From assembly GCF_009862785.1 (NCBI RefSeq), contig NZ_WWHU01000001.1, forward strand, positions 310,001 through 374,000: a stretch of 64,000 bases of DNA, in the 5' to 3' direction. The DNA is from Gordonia sp. SID5947 (GTDB lineage: Bacteria > Actinomycetota > Actinomycetes > Mycobacteriales > Mycobacteriaceae). The position numbers were made by a program, and so were the translations under genes. The number at the start of each line of letters is the position of its first letter. Positions within the stretch are counted from its first letter, which is position 1. Below are positions 10,093 to 20,562 of the stretch, piece by piece. Under the pieces are notes generated by a model. The model made no database searches. It saw only the letters and a program-made list of their open reading frames with translations, and was not told where the DNA came from.

Positions 10093-10851
10093 GTGAGGTT
10101 CTATCGGGATGAGGCCGTGGTGCTTCGCCAGCACAAGCTGGGCGAGGCCGATCGCATCATCACGCTGCTCACACAGGACCACGGCCTGGTACGTGCCGTG
10201 GCCAAGGGAGTCCGCCGGACCCGATCGAAATTCGGCGCTCGGCTCGAACCCTTCGCCCATGTCGACGTGCATCTCTACCCCGGTCGCAACCTCGACGTGG
10301 TCACCCAGGTGCACACCCTCCACGCCTTCGCCGACGCCATCGTGGCCGACTACGGCCGGTACACCACTGCGTGCGCGGTGCTCGAGACCGCGGAGCGGCT
10401 GGCCGGTGAGGAACGCGCACCGGCAGCGCAATTGCACCGACTCACGGTCGGTGCGCTCGAGGCGCTGGCCGGGCACCGCCGTGCCAACCAACTCATCCTC
10501 GACGCCTACCTGCTGCGAGCGATGCACTGCGCGGGATGGATGCCGACGTTGGACGTGTGCGCGCGATGTGCGCAGCCGGGGCCGCATCGGGCGTTCCACG
10601 TGGCGGCCGGTGGTGCGGTGTGTATCCACTGCCGTCCACCCGGATCGGCCACTCCGTCACCAGGGGTTCTCGATCTGATGGATGCCTTGTTCCGCGGTCA
10701 GTGGGAACACACCGCCGAGGCCAGTTCGTCGATGCAGCGCCAGGCAAGCGGACTGACCGCAGCCCATCTCCAATGGCATCTCGAACGTCAGTTGCGAACC
10801 CTGCCGCTCATCGAACGCGAAGCACCTCATAGGCTGGTGGACACCGCGTGA
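10093..10851 (+). CDS. recO: DNA repair protein RecO
   Basis: RecO loads RecA onto SSB-coated single strands in the RecFOR pathway and anneals complementary strands. The 252-residue product has the N-terminal OB-fold beginning ([23 protein letters not shown]) and a central CxxC pair of zinc ligands (Cys156, Cys159, Cys177, Cys180), then an alpha-helical C-terminal domain. Start GTG 10093 matches the family N-terminus. It lies 13 bp before uppS, giving the conserved recO-uppS pair (Rv2362c-Rv2361c). Confidence 0.94.
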   Translation: MRFYRDEAVVLRQHKLGEADRIITLLTQDHGLVRAVAKGVRRTRSKFGARLEPFAHVDVHLYPGRNLDVVTQVHTLHAFADAIVADYGRYTTACAVLETAERLAGEERAPAAQLHRLTVGALEALAGHRRANQLILDAYLLRAMHCAGWMPTLDVCARCAQPGPHRAFHVAAGGAVCIHCRPPGSATPSPGVLDLMDALFRGQWEHTAEASSSMQRQASGLTAAHLQWHLERQLRTLPLIEREAPHRLVDTA

Positions 10852-10864
10852 GAGGAGACGGTTG

Positions 10865-11698
10865 ATGGCGTTACGACCCGGTTCACGATCCGGGAAGCGA
10901 CAGGCCGCACCGGAACCACGAGCAGAGCGCAGCGCAGTACGCCCGCCAGACCCGCACCCGAGCGGTGCGCGGCCGCCCCGGATCCAGCCCGAACTGATAC
11001 CCCGCCACGTGGCACTCGTGATGGACGGCAACGGCCGCTGGGCGCAGGACCGCGGCCTGCCGCGCACCGAAGGACACAAGCAGGGCGAGGCAGTTCTGAT
11101 GGACACCGTCTGCGGATGCATCGAACTCGGTGTCACCTGGCTCTCCGCCTACGCATTCTCGACCGAGAACTGGTCGCGCAGCCCCGAGGAGGTCCGCTTC
11201 CTGATGGGCTTCAACCGGGACGTGATACGCCGCAGACGTGACGAGATGCACGAGATGGGCGTCCGGGTGCGATGGGCCGGCCGTCGACCACGCCTGTGGC
11301 GCAGCGTGATCCGCGAACTCGAGGTCGCCGAGGAGATGACGAAGGACAACACCGTGATGACCCTCACGATGTGTGTCAACTACGGCGGCCGTGCCGAGAT
11401 CGCCGACGCGGCAAAAGAAATCGCCCGTCGTGCCGCGGCCGGGGAGATCGATCCGGACCGGATCACCGAAGCCTCGTTCGCCCGGTATCTCGACGAGCCG
11501 GACATGCCCGATGTGGACCTCTTCCTGCGGCCCTCCGGGGAACAGCGGATCTCGAACTTCTTGCTCTGGCAGTCCGCCTACGCCGAGATGGTGTACCAGG
11601 AGAAGCTCTTTCCCGATTTCGACCGGCGTGACCTGTGGGCCGCATGCGTCGAATATGCCTCGCGGGACCGGAGATTCGGCGGAGTGATGCCGACATGA
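10865..11698 (+). CDS. uppS: Decaprenyl diphosphate synthase (cis-prenyltransferase)
   Basis: A long-chain (Z)-prenyl diphosphate synthase that makes the C50/C55 lipid carrier for peptidoglycan and arabinogalactan. The 277 residues contain all cis-prenyltransferase blocks: [13 protein letters not shown] with catalytic Asp54, [25 protein letters not shown] and the C-terminal [23 protein letters not shown] three bases upstream also opens the frame, but ATG 10865 follows GAGGAGA and is chosen. The first 40 residues form a basic, proline-rich extension typical of the actinobacterial decaprenyl enzyme (Rv2361c). The stop overlaps the next gene by 4 bp. Confidence 0.94.
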   Translation: MALRPGSRSGKRQAAPEPRAERSAVRPPDPHPSGARPPRIQPELIPRHVALVMDGNGRWAQDRGLPRTEGHKQGEAVLMDTVCGCIELGVTWLSAYAFSTENWSRSPEEVRFLMGFNRDVIRRRRDEMHEMGVRVRWAGRRPRLWRSVIRELEVAEEMTKDNTVMTLTMCVNYGGRAEIADAAKEIARRAAAGEIDPDRITEASFARYLDEPDMPDVDLFLRPSGEQRISNFLLWQSAYAEMVYQEKLFPDFDRRDLWAACVEYASRDRRFGGVMPT

Positions 11699-12108
11699 CC
11701 GATGCGTCATCCGGGTCCGAGGAACTTTTGACCCGGGTGGCCCGCCTCGTCGGAGAGATCGGTGACGTCGGCGATGCGGATGCGGATTCGGTGATCGTGC
11801 AGGTGGGTCCGACTCGCGCGTCATTGCGAGTGCTGACCCTCGCGGACGGACTCGATGTGCTCACCGTGACCCAGCTGGTCGCGGTCAACCTGCCGAACAC
11901 GCCCGCCTTGCGCGACGACGTGGAAGCGGCCGACGCGCACCTGAGTTTCGGCGCATTGCGCAGATCCGATCCCGAAGGCGTGACGACCGACGTCCTGCAG
12001 TACTACACGTTTCCGGCCGGCACCCTCGACGAGGTCCCGCTGCTGACCGTGTTGCACATCGTGCTGTCGGCCGGTGCCGACATCGCTCGCCGCCTCTCCG
12101 GCGCCTGA
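11695..12108 (+). CDS. Conserved actinobacterial protein (position of Rv2360c)
   Basis: A 137-residue acidic protein translationally coupled to uppS by an ATGA overlap. It has an alternating alpha/beta pattern ([59 protein letters not shown]) ending in a hydrophobic helix. This faintly resembles the YbjN/type III chaperone-like fold, but I do not recognise a specific family motif. Its constant place between uppS and zur in mycobacteria suggests a conserved but unknown role. Function is not assigned. Confidence 0.7.
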   Translation: MTDASSGSEELLTRVARLVGEIGDVGDADADSVIVQVGPTRASLRVLTLADGLDVLTVTQLVAVNLPNTPALRDDVEAADAHLSFGALRRSDPEGVTTDVLQYYTFPAGTLDEVPLLTVLHIVLSAGADIARRLSGA

Positions 12109-12123
12109 GCGTCCGTCAGGGGG

Positions 12124-12540
12124 TCAGGTCCCCGCCCGACAGTCTGCGCAATAGCCGAAGACCTCGACGGTGTGGTTGATGTCGGTGAACCCGTGCCGCG
12201 CGGCCACGCCGGCCGCCCACTTCTCGACGGGTTCCGCCTGTACCTCGACCGTCGTGCCGCAGCTACGGCACACGAGGTGGTGATGATGTCCGGACGAGCA
12301 GTGGCGATAGCGAGTCTCACCCGAGCCGTCCCACAGCACGTCGATCTGCCCGGATTGGCTCAACGCCTGCAGATTTCGGTACACGGTGGTGAGGCCGATC
12401 GATTCTCCCCGGGCCTTGAGCTGGTCGTGCAGTTCCTGCGCGGAGATGAAGTCGTCACCGGCGGCCAGTGCGTCGGCGATCGCGGCGCGCTGTCTGGTCG
12501 AGCGGACTCCGGTCACCGGGCGGCCCGGACCCGTCGTCAT
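12124..12540 (-). CDS. zur: Zinc uptake regulator Zur (FurB), Fur family
   Basis: Zur is a Fur-family dimeric repressor that, with zinc bound, shuts off zinc uptake and alternative ribosomal protein genes. The 138-residue protein has the winged helix (about 12-85; RQRAAIADALAAGDDFISAQ, IGLTTVYRNLQAL) and a dimerisation domain with the His-rich regulatory site CSSGHHHHLVC and the structural zinc cysteines CRSC and CADC. ATG 12540 overlaps the TGA of the upstream smtB gene, matching the mycobacterial smtB-furB operon. I call Zur rather than FurA or PerR from that pairing and the His cluster; metal selectivity is inferred. Confidence 0.9.
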   Translation of the reverse strand: MTTGPGRPVTGVRSTRQRAAIADALAAGDDFISAQELHDQLKARGESIGLTTVYRNLQALSQSGQIDVLWDGSGETRYRHCSSGHHHHLVCRSCGTTVEVQAEPVEKWAAGVAARHGFTDINHTVEVFGYCADCRAGT

Positions 12541-12959
12541 TCGGTCACCATGCCGGTGTCGGCGGGGGTGGTGGCGGTGGTGGTGTCGGCAACGGACTCC
12601 GGCAGCTGGCCGTCTCCGGACTCCATGGCATGCGCGAGCGCATCGGTGACGATGTGGGCGAGGTGGTGGTCGACGAGTTCGTAGACGATCTCGCGGCCGG
12701 TCCGGTGGCCGCGCACCACGCCGGCATCCTTGAGGACCCGAAGGTGCTGACTCACCAGCGGTTGACTCACCTCCAGCGCGCCGACGATCTCGTGGACGCA
12801 CTGCGGACGTTCGCGCAGGAGCAGCACGATGGCGATGCGGGTCGGCGAGGCCAGCGCCCGCAGGAGGTCGCTGGCAGCCGCGCACTCCACCGGGCCGATC
12901 ACATGGTGATCGGCGGTGGTCGCCGAGCAGTCTCCATCCTGGGCATCCATCGCTTCCAT
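12537..12959 (-). CDS. smtB: SmtB/ArsR-family metal sensor repressor
   Basis: An ArsR/SmtB winged-helix repressor upstream of and overlapping zur, as Rv2358 is upstream of furB. The core has HTH RPQCVHEIVGALEVSQPLVSQHL and a C-terminal helix DHHLAHIVTDALAH whose Asp and His spacing matches the alpha-5 zinc sites of SmtB/CzrA. In mycobacteria the homologue represses the operon and zur when zinc is absent. The start is uncertain: in-frame ATGs occur at 12980, 12959 and 12950, none with a clear ribosome-binding site. I chose 12959 (140 residues) because a partly palindromic, AT-rich Fur/Zur-like stretch occupies 12963-12980. Confidence 0.88.
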   Translation of the reverse strand: MEAMDAQDGDCSATTADHHVIGPVECAAASDLLRALASPTRIAIVLLLRERPQCVHEIVGALEVSQPLVSQHLRVLKDAGVVRGHRTGREIVYELVDHHLAHIVTDALAHAMESGDGQLPESVADTTTATTPADTGMVTE

Positions 12960-13133
12960 ACTAAAGGAAGTCGTTTTCATTTGGTTGTCAGCGCCGTGCT
13001 CGAGGACCGGGGAAGGGTGACGATTCCGACGAGCGGCCCCTCTGTGGCTACCCTGTAAGGGCTGCCGTTCTGCTTTTCGACGGAATGGCCGCGTCACCGA
13101 ATCGAACCCCTAGTCGTTGGAGATCAGTTAACC

Positions 13134-14522
13134 GTGGCCGCCCAGTCCAACCGCGTCGAAGCCGTCGTCAACCTCGCCAAACGTCGTGGCCTGGTGTTCC
13201 CGAGCGGCGAGATCTACGGCGGAACCCGCTCCGCGTGGGACTACGGCCCGCTCGGCGTCGAGGTCAAGGAGAACATCAAGCGCCAGTGGTGGCGTGGCAT
13301 GGTCACCGGTCGCGACGACATCGTCGGGCTCGACTCGTCGGTCATCCTGCCGCGTCGGGTCTGGGAGGCCTCCGGCCACGTCGAGGTGTTCACCGATCCG
13401 CTGGTGGAGTCGCTCCACACCCACAAGCGCTATCGTGCCGACCACCTCCTGGAGGCGTACGAGATCAAGCACGGCCATCCGCCGGCCAACGGTCTCGCCG
13501 ACATCAACGACCCGGACACCGGTCAGCCCGGCAAGTGGACCGAGCCGAAGGCGTTCAGCGGCCTGATGAAGACCTACCTCGGACCGGTCGACGATGAGGA
13601 GGGCCTGCATTATCTGCGACCCGAGACCGCGCAGGGCATCTTCGTGAACTTCAAGAACGTGATGACCACCGCACGCAAGAAGCCGCCGTTCGGTATCGCC
13701 CAGATCGGCAAGAGCTTCCGCAACGAGATCACCCCCGGCAACTTCATCTTCCGCACGCGCGAGTTCGAACAGATGGAGATGGAGTACTTCGTCAAGCCAG
13801 GCGAGGACGAAGAGTGGCACCAGTACTGGATCGACCAGCGGTTCGACTGGTACGTCGATCTGGGCATCGATCCGGAGAACCTGCGCCTCTTCGAACATCC
13901 GAAGGACAAGCTCTCGCACTACTCCAAGCGCACCGTCGATGTCGAGTACAAGTTCGGCTTCTCCGGGAACCCGTGGGGCGAGCTCGAGGGCGTCGCCAAC
14001 CGGACGGATTTCGATCTGTCGACCCACAGCAAGCACTCGGGCGAGGATCTCTCGTTCTTCGACCAGGCCTCCGGTGAGCGCTACACGCCCTATGTCATCG
14101 AGCCCGCGGCGGGCCTCACCCGCTCGCTGATGGCATTCCTGTGCGACGCGTACACCGAGGAGGAGGTGCCGAACGCCAAGGGCGGCACCGATACCCGCAC
14201 GGTGCTGCGTCTCGATCGCCGGCTGGCACCGGTCAAGGTCGCGGTCCTGCCGCTCTCCCGCAACGAGAAGCTGTCGCCGAAGGCCAAGGATCTCGCCGCC
14301 GAGTTGCGCAAGCACTGGAACGTCGAGTTCGACGACGCGCAGGGCATCGGCAAACGCTACCGCCGCCAGGACGAGATCGGCACCCCGTTCTGCGTGACGG
14401 TCGATTTCGACACCCTCGACGACCAGGCGGTCACTGTGCGTGAACGGGACACCATGAGCCAGGAGCGGGTGGCGCTCGACAAGGTCGTGGAGTTCCTGGG
14501 CGGCAAACTCCTCGGGGCGTGA
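13134..14522 (+). CDS. glyS: Glycyl-tRNA synthetase (dimeric type)
   Basis: Charges tRNA-Gly with glycine. The 462-residue enzyme is the eukaryote/archaea-like homodimeric class II form used by actinobacteria, not the alpha2beta2 form. Visible are motif 1 context ([20 protein letters not shown]), motif 2 ([24 protein letters not shown]), motif 3 ([14 protein letters not shown]) and the anticodon-binding domain ([20 protein letters not shown]). Start GTG 13134 gives the usual short N-terminus before the [13 protein letters not shown] motif. It is divergent from smtB-zur. Confidence 0.96.
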   Translation: MAAQSNRVEAVVNLAKRRGLVFPSGEIYGGTRSAWDYGPLGVEVKENIKRQWWRGMVTGRDDIVGLDSSVILPRRVWEASGHVEVFTDPLVESLHTHKRYRADHLLEAYEIKHGHPPANGLADINDPDTGQPGKWTEPKAFSGLMKTYLGPVDDEEGLHYLRPETAQGIFVNFKNVMTTARKKPPFGIAQIGKSFRNEITPGNFIFRTREFEQMEMEYFVKPGEDEEWHQYWIDQRFDWYVDLGIDPENLRLFEHPKDKLSHYSKRTVDVEYKFGFSGNPWGELEGVANRTDFDLSTHSKHSGEDLSFFDQASGERYTPYVIEPAAGLTRSLMAFLCDAYTEEEVPNAKGGTDTRTVLRLDRRLAPVKVAVLPLSRNEKLSPKAKDLAAELRKHWNVEFDDAQGIGKRYRRQDEIGTPFCVTVDFDTLDDQAVTVRERDTMSQERVALDKVVEFLGGKLLGA

Positions 14523-14668
14523 GCGTTCCGCGCGGTGTGCCCGACCGTCGTGAGAGGTCGTCGTCGTAACGTGCGACCTGCGTATTTCTGTCATAGTTGA
14601 GTGTGGAGTTGTCGCACGCCCGGGCATGGGGTCCGGAGTCGCGTGCGGCGAGGAGAGTGAGTGCAGCA

Positions 14669-15133
14669 GTGACCGTCAACGGCAAAGTCGTTCATTACGA
14701 CGCGAATCGGGGCTTCGGATTCCTCGCACCGGATGCGGGCGGTGCGGACGTCTTCCTGCACATCAACGACATCGACATCGACGAGAGCGCGCTGAAGCCG
14801 GGCGCAAAGGTCGAGTTCGACATCGAGGAGACCGATCGCGGCACCAAGGCCGTCAACGTCGCGGTGACCGAGTCGGCACCGGTCGACGACGCACCCGCCG
14901 GGCGACCGCACCGTCGCGACGGTCACGACCACGGTCGCCCCCACGGCGGCGGTGACCGCGACCGTGACCGCCCTCGCAAGCCACGCGGCGGTTCGCTTGA
15001 TGCGGCATCGTTCACCGAAGAAGTCACCGAACTGCTGCTCGATTCGTCCGACGACCTGACCGCGGCCCAGATCGTGGCGATCCGGCAGCGCATCACCGAC
15101 TTCGCGGTCGCCCGGGGATGGGTGCTTGACTAG
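14669..15133 (+). CDS. Cold-shock-domain protein with C-terminal extension
   Basis: A single cold-shock domain occupies the first 70 or so residues ([28 protein letters not shown]), with the RNP1-like GFGFL and RNP2-like DVFLHI motifs that bind single-stranded nucleic acid. It is followed by a His/Arg/Asp/Gly-rich linker and a helical C-terminal domain of about 50 residues that I do not recognise. An AGGAG at 14651-14655 favours GTG 14669 (154 residues) over in-frame GTG 14657, which lies directly against that site. It is about twice the length of a CspA and may be an RNA-binding adaptor; no specific role is known. Confidence 0.85.
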   Translation: MTVNGKVVHYDANRGFGFLAPDAGGADVFLHINDIDIDESALKPGAKVEFDIEETDRGTKAVNVAVTESAPVDDAPAGRPHRRDGHDHGRPHGGGDRDRDRPRKPRGGSLDAASFTEEVTELLLDSSDDLTAAQIVAIRQRITDFAVARGWVLD

Positions 15134-16436
15134 CGCACCGCCCACCGGCCGATCGGCCGCGATACCGTCCACGGCGGACTACGGTGACGAGGCCGTCGAA
15201 CGGATCGTGCCGGAGGCGCCGAAGGTCGCGAGCCTGCCGGGAACCCGGACGGATCATCGCAGCGACTTCGCGCGGGACCGGGCACGAGTACTCCACTCGG
15301 CCGCGTTGCGTCGGCTGGCGGACAAGACGCAGGTTGTCGGGCCGCGTGAGGGCGACACCCCGCGGACCCGTCTGACACATTCGCTCGAGGTGGGCCAGAT
15401 CGGTCGGGGGATCGCCATCGGCCTCGGCTGCGAACCCGATCTCGTCGAACTGGCGGGCCTCGCACACGACATCGGTCATCCGCCCTACGGACACAACGGG
15501 GAACGGGCACTCGACGAGGTCGCCGCGACGATCGGTGGTTTCGAGGGCAACGCCCAGAATCTTCGTATCCTCACGCGCCTGGAACCGAAGCTCCTCGACG
15601 AGACCGGCCGCAGCGCCGGGCTGAACCTGACCAGGGCATCGCTGGACGCGACACTGAAGTATCCCTGGACCCGTGGCGCACCGGGGACCAAGTTCGGCGC
15701 CTACGACGACGACGCGGATGCCCTGGACTGGATTCGGCTCGACGCACCCTCGGGTCGTCAATGTGTCGAGGCGCAGGTGATGGACTGGTCCGACGACGTC
15801 GCCTACTCCGTGCACGATCTGGAGGACGGCGTCATCGCGAACCGGATCGATCTGCGCACGCTCGGCGACTCGTCCGATCAGCGGGCGCTCGCCGACATCG
15901 GCGTGAAGGAGTTCGGAGGCCTCGAGGCAGACGCACTGATCGACGCCGCCCAACGCCTGTCGCGGATGGAGATCGTCGGTCAGGCCGGCGTCTACGACGG
16001 CAGCCTCGACAGCGCCGTCGCACTCAAACGGCTGACGAGTGAGCTCATCGGCCGATTCGCGTCCGCGGCCATCACGGGGACCCGCGCAGCGGTGGGAGGT
16101 CGATCGGTGGCGCGCTACGACGCCGAGCTCACGGTGTCGCCGCTGGTGGCCGCGGAGGTGGCGATCCTCAAGACCTTGGCGTTGCGGTTCATCTTCTCCG
16201 ACAGCCGCCACAAGTCGCACCAGCAGCGTCAGCGCGAGCGCATCCATCGCGTGGCCGGTTGGCTGACCGCGGCTGCCCCCGGTGGGCTGGACCCGATCTT
16301 CGTGCCCTCCTGGCACGAGGCGGCCGATGATGCCGCCCGCCTGCGCGTCATCGTCGATCAGATCGCCTCCATGACAGAAGGCCGCCTGGAACGCACCGAC
16401 CGGCAGAACTCGGGAGCACAGGCGCATCTGGGCTGA
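15126..16436 (+). CDS. dgt: Deoxyguanosinetriphosphate triphosphohydrolase-like protein (HD domain)
   Basis: Dgt-type HD phosphohydrolases convert dNTPs to nucleosides plus triphosphate and tune dNTP pools. The 436-residue protein has an HD site with the His of RLTHSLEV, the His-Asp pair in [17 protein letters not shown] and the distal Asp in [17 protein letters not shown]. The start appears to be TTG 15126, overlapping the stop of the preceding gene; no better in-frame start lies nearby, and the length matches mycobacterial Dgt. The order dgt-dnaG is conserved in mycobacteria. Confidence 0.92.
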   Translation: MTSAPPTGRSAAIPSTADYGDEAVERIVPEAPKVASLPGTRTDHRSDFARDRARVLHSAALRRLADKTQVVGPREGDTPRTRLTHSLEVGQIGRGIAIGLGCEPDLVELAGLAHDIGHPPYGHNGERALDEVAATIGGFEGNAQNLRILTRLEPKLLDETGRSAGLNLTRASLDATLKYPWTRGAPGTKFGAYDDDADALDWIRLDAPSGRQCVEAQVMDWSDDVAYSVHDLEDGVIANRIDLRTLGDSSDQRALADIGVKEFGGLEADALIDAAQRLSRMEIVGQAGVYDGSLDSAVALKRLTSELIGRFASAAITGTRAAVGGRSVARYDAELTVSPLVAAEVAILKTLALRFIFSDSRHKSHQQRQRERIHRVAGWLTAAAPGGLDPIFVPSWHEAADDAARLRVIVDQIASMTEGRLERTDRQNSGAQAHLG

Positions 16437-16488
16437 GGCCGCCCGTGTGGCTGCCGGTTCGCCGCGTGCAGTCACTACACTGGGCGGC

Positions 16489-18402
16489 GTGCCAGGCCGA
16501 ATTCCCGATCGTGACATCACGGCGATCCGTGAGCAGACGAACATCGAGGAGATCGTCGGCGACTACGTCGCGCTGCGTCGAGCCGGCGCCGACAGCCTCA
16601 AGGGTCTGTGCCCATTCCACGACGAGAAGACGCCGTCGTTCCACGTGCGCCCCAACCACGGGCACTTCCACTGCTTCGGCTGCGGTGAGGGCGGCGATGT
16701 CTACAGCTTCCTGCAGAAGCAGGAACACGTCAGCTTCGTCGAAGCGGTGCAGCAGCTGGCCGACCGGATCGGCTATCAGATCCACTACGAGGGCGGCGGC
16801 ACCACGGTGGTCCGGGATCGTGGTACCCGCGCCCGGCTCGTCGCGGCCAACGCGGCCGCCCAGCGCTACTACGCGGAACAATTGCAGTCGCCCGAGGCGC
16901 AGAAGGCCCGCGACTACCTGACCGAGCGGGATTTCGACGCTGCGACGGCGGCCGCCTTCGGCTGTGGCTACGCACCGGCCGGTTGGGACACGATGACCAA
17001 AACCCTTCTGTCCCAAGGGTTCGAGTTCAGCGAGCTCGAAGCCGCCGGCTTGGCGAAGCAGGGACGCAAAGGGCCGATCGATCGGTTCCATCGGCGCCTG
17101 CTGTGGCCGATCCGCAACCTCGGCGGCGACATCATCGGCTTCGGTGCTCGCAAGCTGTTCGACGACGACAACCTCGGCAAGTACATGAACACGCCGGAAA
17201 CCATGCTGTACAAGAAGTCTCAGGTGCTGTTCGGGCTCGACCACGCGAAGAAGAACATCGCCAAGGGGCATCAGGTGGTCATCGTCGAGGGCTACACGGA
17301 CGTGATGGCGATGCACCAGTCCGGGGTGACCACGGCGGTCGCGTCATGCGGAACGGCGTTCGGCGAGGACCACCTCGCGCTGTTGCGCCGCCTCATGATG
17401 GACGACTCGTACTTCCGCGGCGAGGTCATCTACACCTTCGACGGCGACGAGGCGGGAAAGGCGGCCGCGCTCAAAGCATTCGAGGGGGAGCAGAGCATCG
17501 CGGGCCAGACGTTTGTGGCCGTCGCGCCCGATGGCATGGATCCGTGTGAACTGCGCCAGCGCAGCGGTGACGGCGCGGTCCGGGATCTGATCGCCCGCCG
17601 GGTACCGATGTTCGAGTTCGCTATCAAGGCCTTGCTGTCCGAGCATGATCTCGACACCGCGGAGGGGCGGGTCCACGCGTTGCGGGACACCGTGCCGGTG
17701 GTGGCGCGCATCAAGGACATCGCGCTGCGTGACGAGTACGCCAGGCAGCTGGCCGGGTGGGTCGGGTGGGAAGACGTCGGCCAGGTGTTGTCGCGGGTTC
17801 GCGAGGACGGCGCGCGCCATTCCCGCACAGCCGGTCGCGGCGGTGAGCGCGTGACCTCGATGCGTCGTCAGCGTCCGGAGGCGGCGTCGGCGCCCCTGAC
17901 GCCTCGTCCGCTGCCCACCGATCCGCGACTGTGGCCGCAGCGCGAGGCGCTCAAGGCAGCGTTGCAGTACCCGGCGATCGCCGGCACCGTCTTCGACTCC
18001 CTGCCGGTGCAGTGCTTCACCGAACCGGCCTACGCCATGATCCGGACCGCGATGACCTCACTCGGCGGTGCCGCCTCCGGCATGGGGGGAGCCGAATGGG
18101 TCGACGCGGTGCACAACTCGATCGACGACCTCCTGGTCGGTCCGCTGGTCACCGAACTCGCTGTCGAATCGATGCCGGTGAGCGAGAACAACATCCCGCG
18201 CTACATATCCAGCGTCATGGCGCGGCTGCAGGAGGTCTGGGTCGGAGCCCAGATCGCCGACATCAAGTCCAAGCTGCGGCGGATGGCGCCGGGGGAGGAC
18301 CCCGACGGGTACAACGCCGTGTTCGGTGATCTGGTGGCGTTGGAGGCCTACCGGCGCAGCCTGCTGGAGCAGGCCGTCGACCCCAGCGTCGACGTGGGCT
18401 GA
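16489..18402 (+). CDS. dnaG: DNA primase DnaG
   Basis: Primase synthesises RNA primers for replication and interacts with DnaB helicase. The 637 residues contain the N-terminal zinc-binding domain (CPFH near residue 40 and CFGC about 20 residues later), a TOPRIM catalytic domain (VIVEGYTDVMAMHQ, acidic TFDGDEAGKAA) and a C-terminal helicase-interaction domain. GTG 16489 is chosen over upstream in-frame codons because it yields the family start PGRIPDRDITAIRE. A flexible Arg/Pro linker near residues 440-480 precedes the C-terminal domain, as in other actinobacteria. Confidence 0.96.
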   Translation: MPGRIPDRDITAIREQTNIEEIVGDYVALRRAGADSLKGLCPFHDEKTPSFHVRPNHGHFHCFGCGEGGDVYSFLQKQEHVSFVEAVQQLADRIGYQIHYEGGGTTVVRDRGTRARLVAANAAAQRYYAEQLQSPEAQKARDYLTERDFDAATAAAFGCGYAPAGWDTMTKTLLSQGFEFSELEAAGLAKQGRKGPIDRFHRRLLWPIRNLGGDIIGFGARKLFDDDNLGKYMNTPETMLYKKSQVLFGLDHAKKNIAKGHQVVIVEGYTDVMAMHQSGVTTAVASCGTAFGEDHLALLRRLMMDDSYFRGEVIYTFDGDEAGKAAALKAFEGEQSIAGQTFVAVAPDGMDPCELRQRSGDGAVRDLIARRVPMFEFAIKALLSEHDLDTAEGRVHALRDTVPVVARIKDIALRDEYARQLAGWVGWEDVGQVLSRVREDGARHSRTAGRGGERVTSMRRQRPEAASAPLTPRPLPTDPRLWPQREALKAALQYPAIAGTVFDSLPVQCFTEPAYAMIRTAMTSLGGAASGMGGAEWVDAVHNSIDDLLVGPLVTELAVESMPVSENNIPRYISSVMARLQEVWVGAQIADIKSKLRRMAPGEDPDGYNAVFGDLVALEAYRRSLLEQAVDPSVDVG

Positions 18403-18445
18403 CGGCGGCATCGGCGCCCACGCGAGCCTGCCGGTCGACGGCGGT

Positions 18446-19954
18446 TCACGAGGCCCGGGAGATGCTGGTCGACAGCCACTCGCCGAACCAGTCGATAGCG
18501 TCGCGGCCTTCGTTGTCGACGACGAGGGATCCGTAATGGACGTGGCTGTTGGACGCGTAGAACCTGCCCGCACCGACCGCGTCCAGGACCACAGTGGCCG
18601 GATCGGTGACCGCGCGTTTCGCCACGATGCCGGTGACCGCGGTGGCCATACTCCGTAGATCGGGAGCGACTGCCTCCACCTCCGTTCCGGTTCGAGGGCG
18701 CACCGTGACGATGCTGCGGGACAGAACCGCGAGTTCGCGGGCGACCCGCCGAACGTCGGATGGTGCGGTGGTCGTGGTCGGCAGGGTTCGCGCGCCGGTG
18801 TGGGAGGCGACCGCGACCGCGCCCGTCCAGGTGAGCTCCTGGATCTTGCCGACCAGGTCGGCGGTCCGCTCGAAATCGACGTGTGCGAGCGCGGCGGCGA
18901 GCACCGACGCCGCTTTGGTGAGTCCGGTCTCGTCCGGGATCAACGCCAACGTGGTGGAGACCTCGGTGAAATCGATCATAGAGGCGAGCGTCACCAGAGG
19001 CCGGAGTCGGTTGTTGAGCGTCCCGGCAATGGTGTGGGCCGATCCCAGGTCGCCGTTTGCCACCGTCTGCGGGAGCAGGGTCAAATCGTCGAGGATGCCC
19101 GGGATGTCGACCGATGCGAGGACTGTCGTCGCGGTGGCCGCCTTCTTCACCGCGTCCGCGGCGTCGGCCGGCGTTTTGCCCAGGACGGTGCCGAGCTGGC
19201 CGAGGAGCGGGTTCTGCGATTTGTCGATGGAACAGTAGAGGTCGTCGGGCGCGCAGATGGCCGAGACCCGTCCCATCAGACTCCCCATGCCGGCGGGACG
19301 TGGATCGGCGATACCGATACCGTCCTGCCGCGGACCGACGACGGTCTCACCGGTGGTGCCTGCACGAGGGTCCGCCAACAAGGCGACGGCGACCACGGAG
19401 TCGGCGATGATCGGACCGAGCTCGTTCCCGATGGCCGATGCGAGATCGCCTGCGGCGTCGGCCCCCTGGCTGTAACCGGTGATCGTGAACTTGGCGTCGG
19501 GATGCTGCGCGGCATAGTCCCGTAGCACCGTGCCTGCGTTCTCGAGTGCCGTCGCCTTGCTCATGCCGTAGCTCTCGCCGTTGTCGAAGGCCCGCGCGAC
19601 GTACGGCAGAAAATAGATGACCGCCGACTCGCCGTGGTCGCGGCGCAGGCGATCAGCGATGGGCCGCAGAGCCCCGACGGGCCTCGACGGATCCGCCGAC
19701 TCACTCGTCTCCCAGGTGCCCGGGATGAACAGGTTGAAGGTCTTTGCTGGTATCGGGTCGACGGGGTCCGCGACAGCCGCGCCCGGCGTCGGCGCGAGAG
19801 CCAGGGTCATCGCGAACGCGCCCAGCGCGACACGGGCGGGATGTTCTCGCACCAGTCGGTGTGCGGCGGACGGGCGACGAGGTCCAGACGCGCCGCGACG
19901 GTCGGACAGCGGGGATGCCAACCGGTTTCGGATCGAGGAGGGGATGCATGACAT
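18446..19954 (-). CDS. Secreted cutinase-like serine esterase
   Basis: A 502-residue secreted protein. A long N-region is followed by a signal sequence (VALGAFAMTLALAPTPGAAVA, about 42-62). The catalytic domain then has the cutinase/PE-PPE-type nucleophile elbow GYSQG with Ser152 and the context FIPGTWETSES. The last 200 residues show a helical pattern and no recognised domain. Cutinase-like enzymes of mycolate-containing bacteria hydrolyse carboxylic esters of cell-envelope or host lipids; the substrate here is unknown. The gene converges on dnaG with a 43 bp gap and is monocistronic. An internal start would shorten the cytoplasmic N-region. Confidence 0.8.
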   Translation of the reverse strand: MSCIPSSIRNRLASPLSDRRGASGPRRPSAAHRLVREHPARVALGAFAMTLALAPTPGAAVADPVDPIPAKTFNLFIPGTWETSESADPSRPVGALRPIADRLRRDHGESAVIYFLPYVARAFDNGESYGMSKATALENAGTVLRDYAAQHPDAKFTITGYSQGADAAGDLASAIGNELGPIIADSVVAVALLADPRAGTTGETVVGPRQDGIGIADPRPAGMGSLMGRVSAICAPDDLYCSIDKSQNPLLGQLGTVLGKTPADAADAVKKAATATTVLASVDIPGILDDLTLLPQTVANGDLGSAHTIAGTLNNRLRPLVTLASMIDFTEVSTTLALIPDETGLTKAASVLAAALAHVDFERTADLVGKIQELTWTGAVAVASHTGARTLPTTTTAPSDVRRVARELAVLSRSIVTVRPRTGTEVEAVAPDLRSMATAVTGIVAKRAVTDPATVVLDAVGAGRFYASNSHVHYGSLVVDNEGRDAIDWFGEWLSTSISRAS

Positions 19955-20488
19955 CGGGGGCTCCGCCGGGGTGTGGGGGAACGGATGCTCGGTGAGGATT
20001 CAAAAAACGGGCGCGGTGTCGCAATCACGTCGAGATGATGTCGAAACGATACCGCAACGTATCCGGAGAGACGTGAGAATTCATCGCATCGGGTGAGTTG
20101 GAAGACCTCTCGTCTGCCACAACTGTCGTTGTAACCCGCTGTCCTGCAGCTGTATTCGCTCTGCCTGTCCGCGACGGGTGTGGCTGCTGTGTCTGGTGGG
20201 AAGGGCGGGCGTGGGGCGACCGAGCGATCGCCGGCAATCCGGTACGGTCCGGTTGGTGGCGAATCATGTTTTCTCGCAATGTCATTCGATGTTCGGCTGG
20301 GTCGGGCGACGTGTGCGCGGCGGAAATTGGACCGACCGGGACCTTTAGTACGGCGAACTATCTTCTCCTGCAGTGGGTTTGCGTCGTGACAGTGTCACGT
20401 GGAGAAGGTTGCCGCGGCCTGCTGGGATGGGATCGGTGTTGACGTGCATCTGGCCCGGCGGAGATCCGTCCGGTGATCGGGATCTGAG
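19955..20488. other. Intergenic region without a supported gene
   Basis: About 530 bp between the secreted esterase (leftward) and the leftward tRNA. Open frames exist here (for example 20098-20442) but lack ribosome-binding sites and recognisable protein character. The segment must hold the promoter of the esterase gene; AT-richer patches occur near 20005-20060 and 20260-20370. I see no RNA gene or repeat. Confidence 0.5.
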
Positions 20489-20562
20489 TGGGGCGGGTGG
20501 GGCTCGAACCCACGACCAGCGGATTATGAGTCCGCGGCTCTGACCGACTGAGCTACCGCCCC
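20489..20562 (-). tRNA. tRNA-Met(CAT), elongator type or Ile2
   Basis: On the minus strand a 74-nt cloverleaf can be drawn. The 7-bp acceptor GGGGCGG pairs with CCGCCCC plus discriminator A, the D-arm begins AGCTCAGTCGG, the anticodon stem GCGGA/TCCGC encloses loop CTCATAA, and the T-arm is CGTGGGTTCGAGCCCCAC-like. The anticodon is CAT. The acceptor fully pairs at position 1, so it is not the initiator. CAT could also be tRNA-Ile2 (lysidine-modified); elongator Met is preferred but not proven. The CCA end is not encoded. Confidence 0.9.

Noticed and set aside
20098..20442. A 114-codon rightward frame in the gap before tRNA-Met
   Set aside because: It is Cys/Trp/Gly-rich, has no ribosome-binding site and overlaps what should be promoter sequence; not protein-like.
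20489..20562. Initiator tRNA-fMet
   Set aside because: The anticodon is CAT, but the first acceptor pair is a normal G-C pair. Initiator tRNAs have a mismatch at 1-72.
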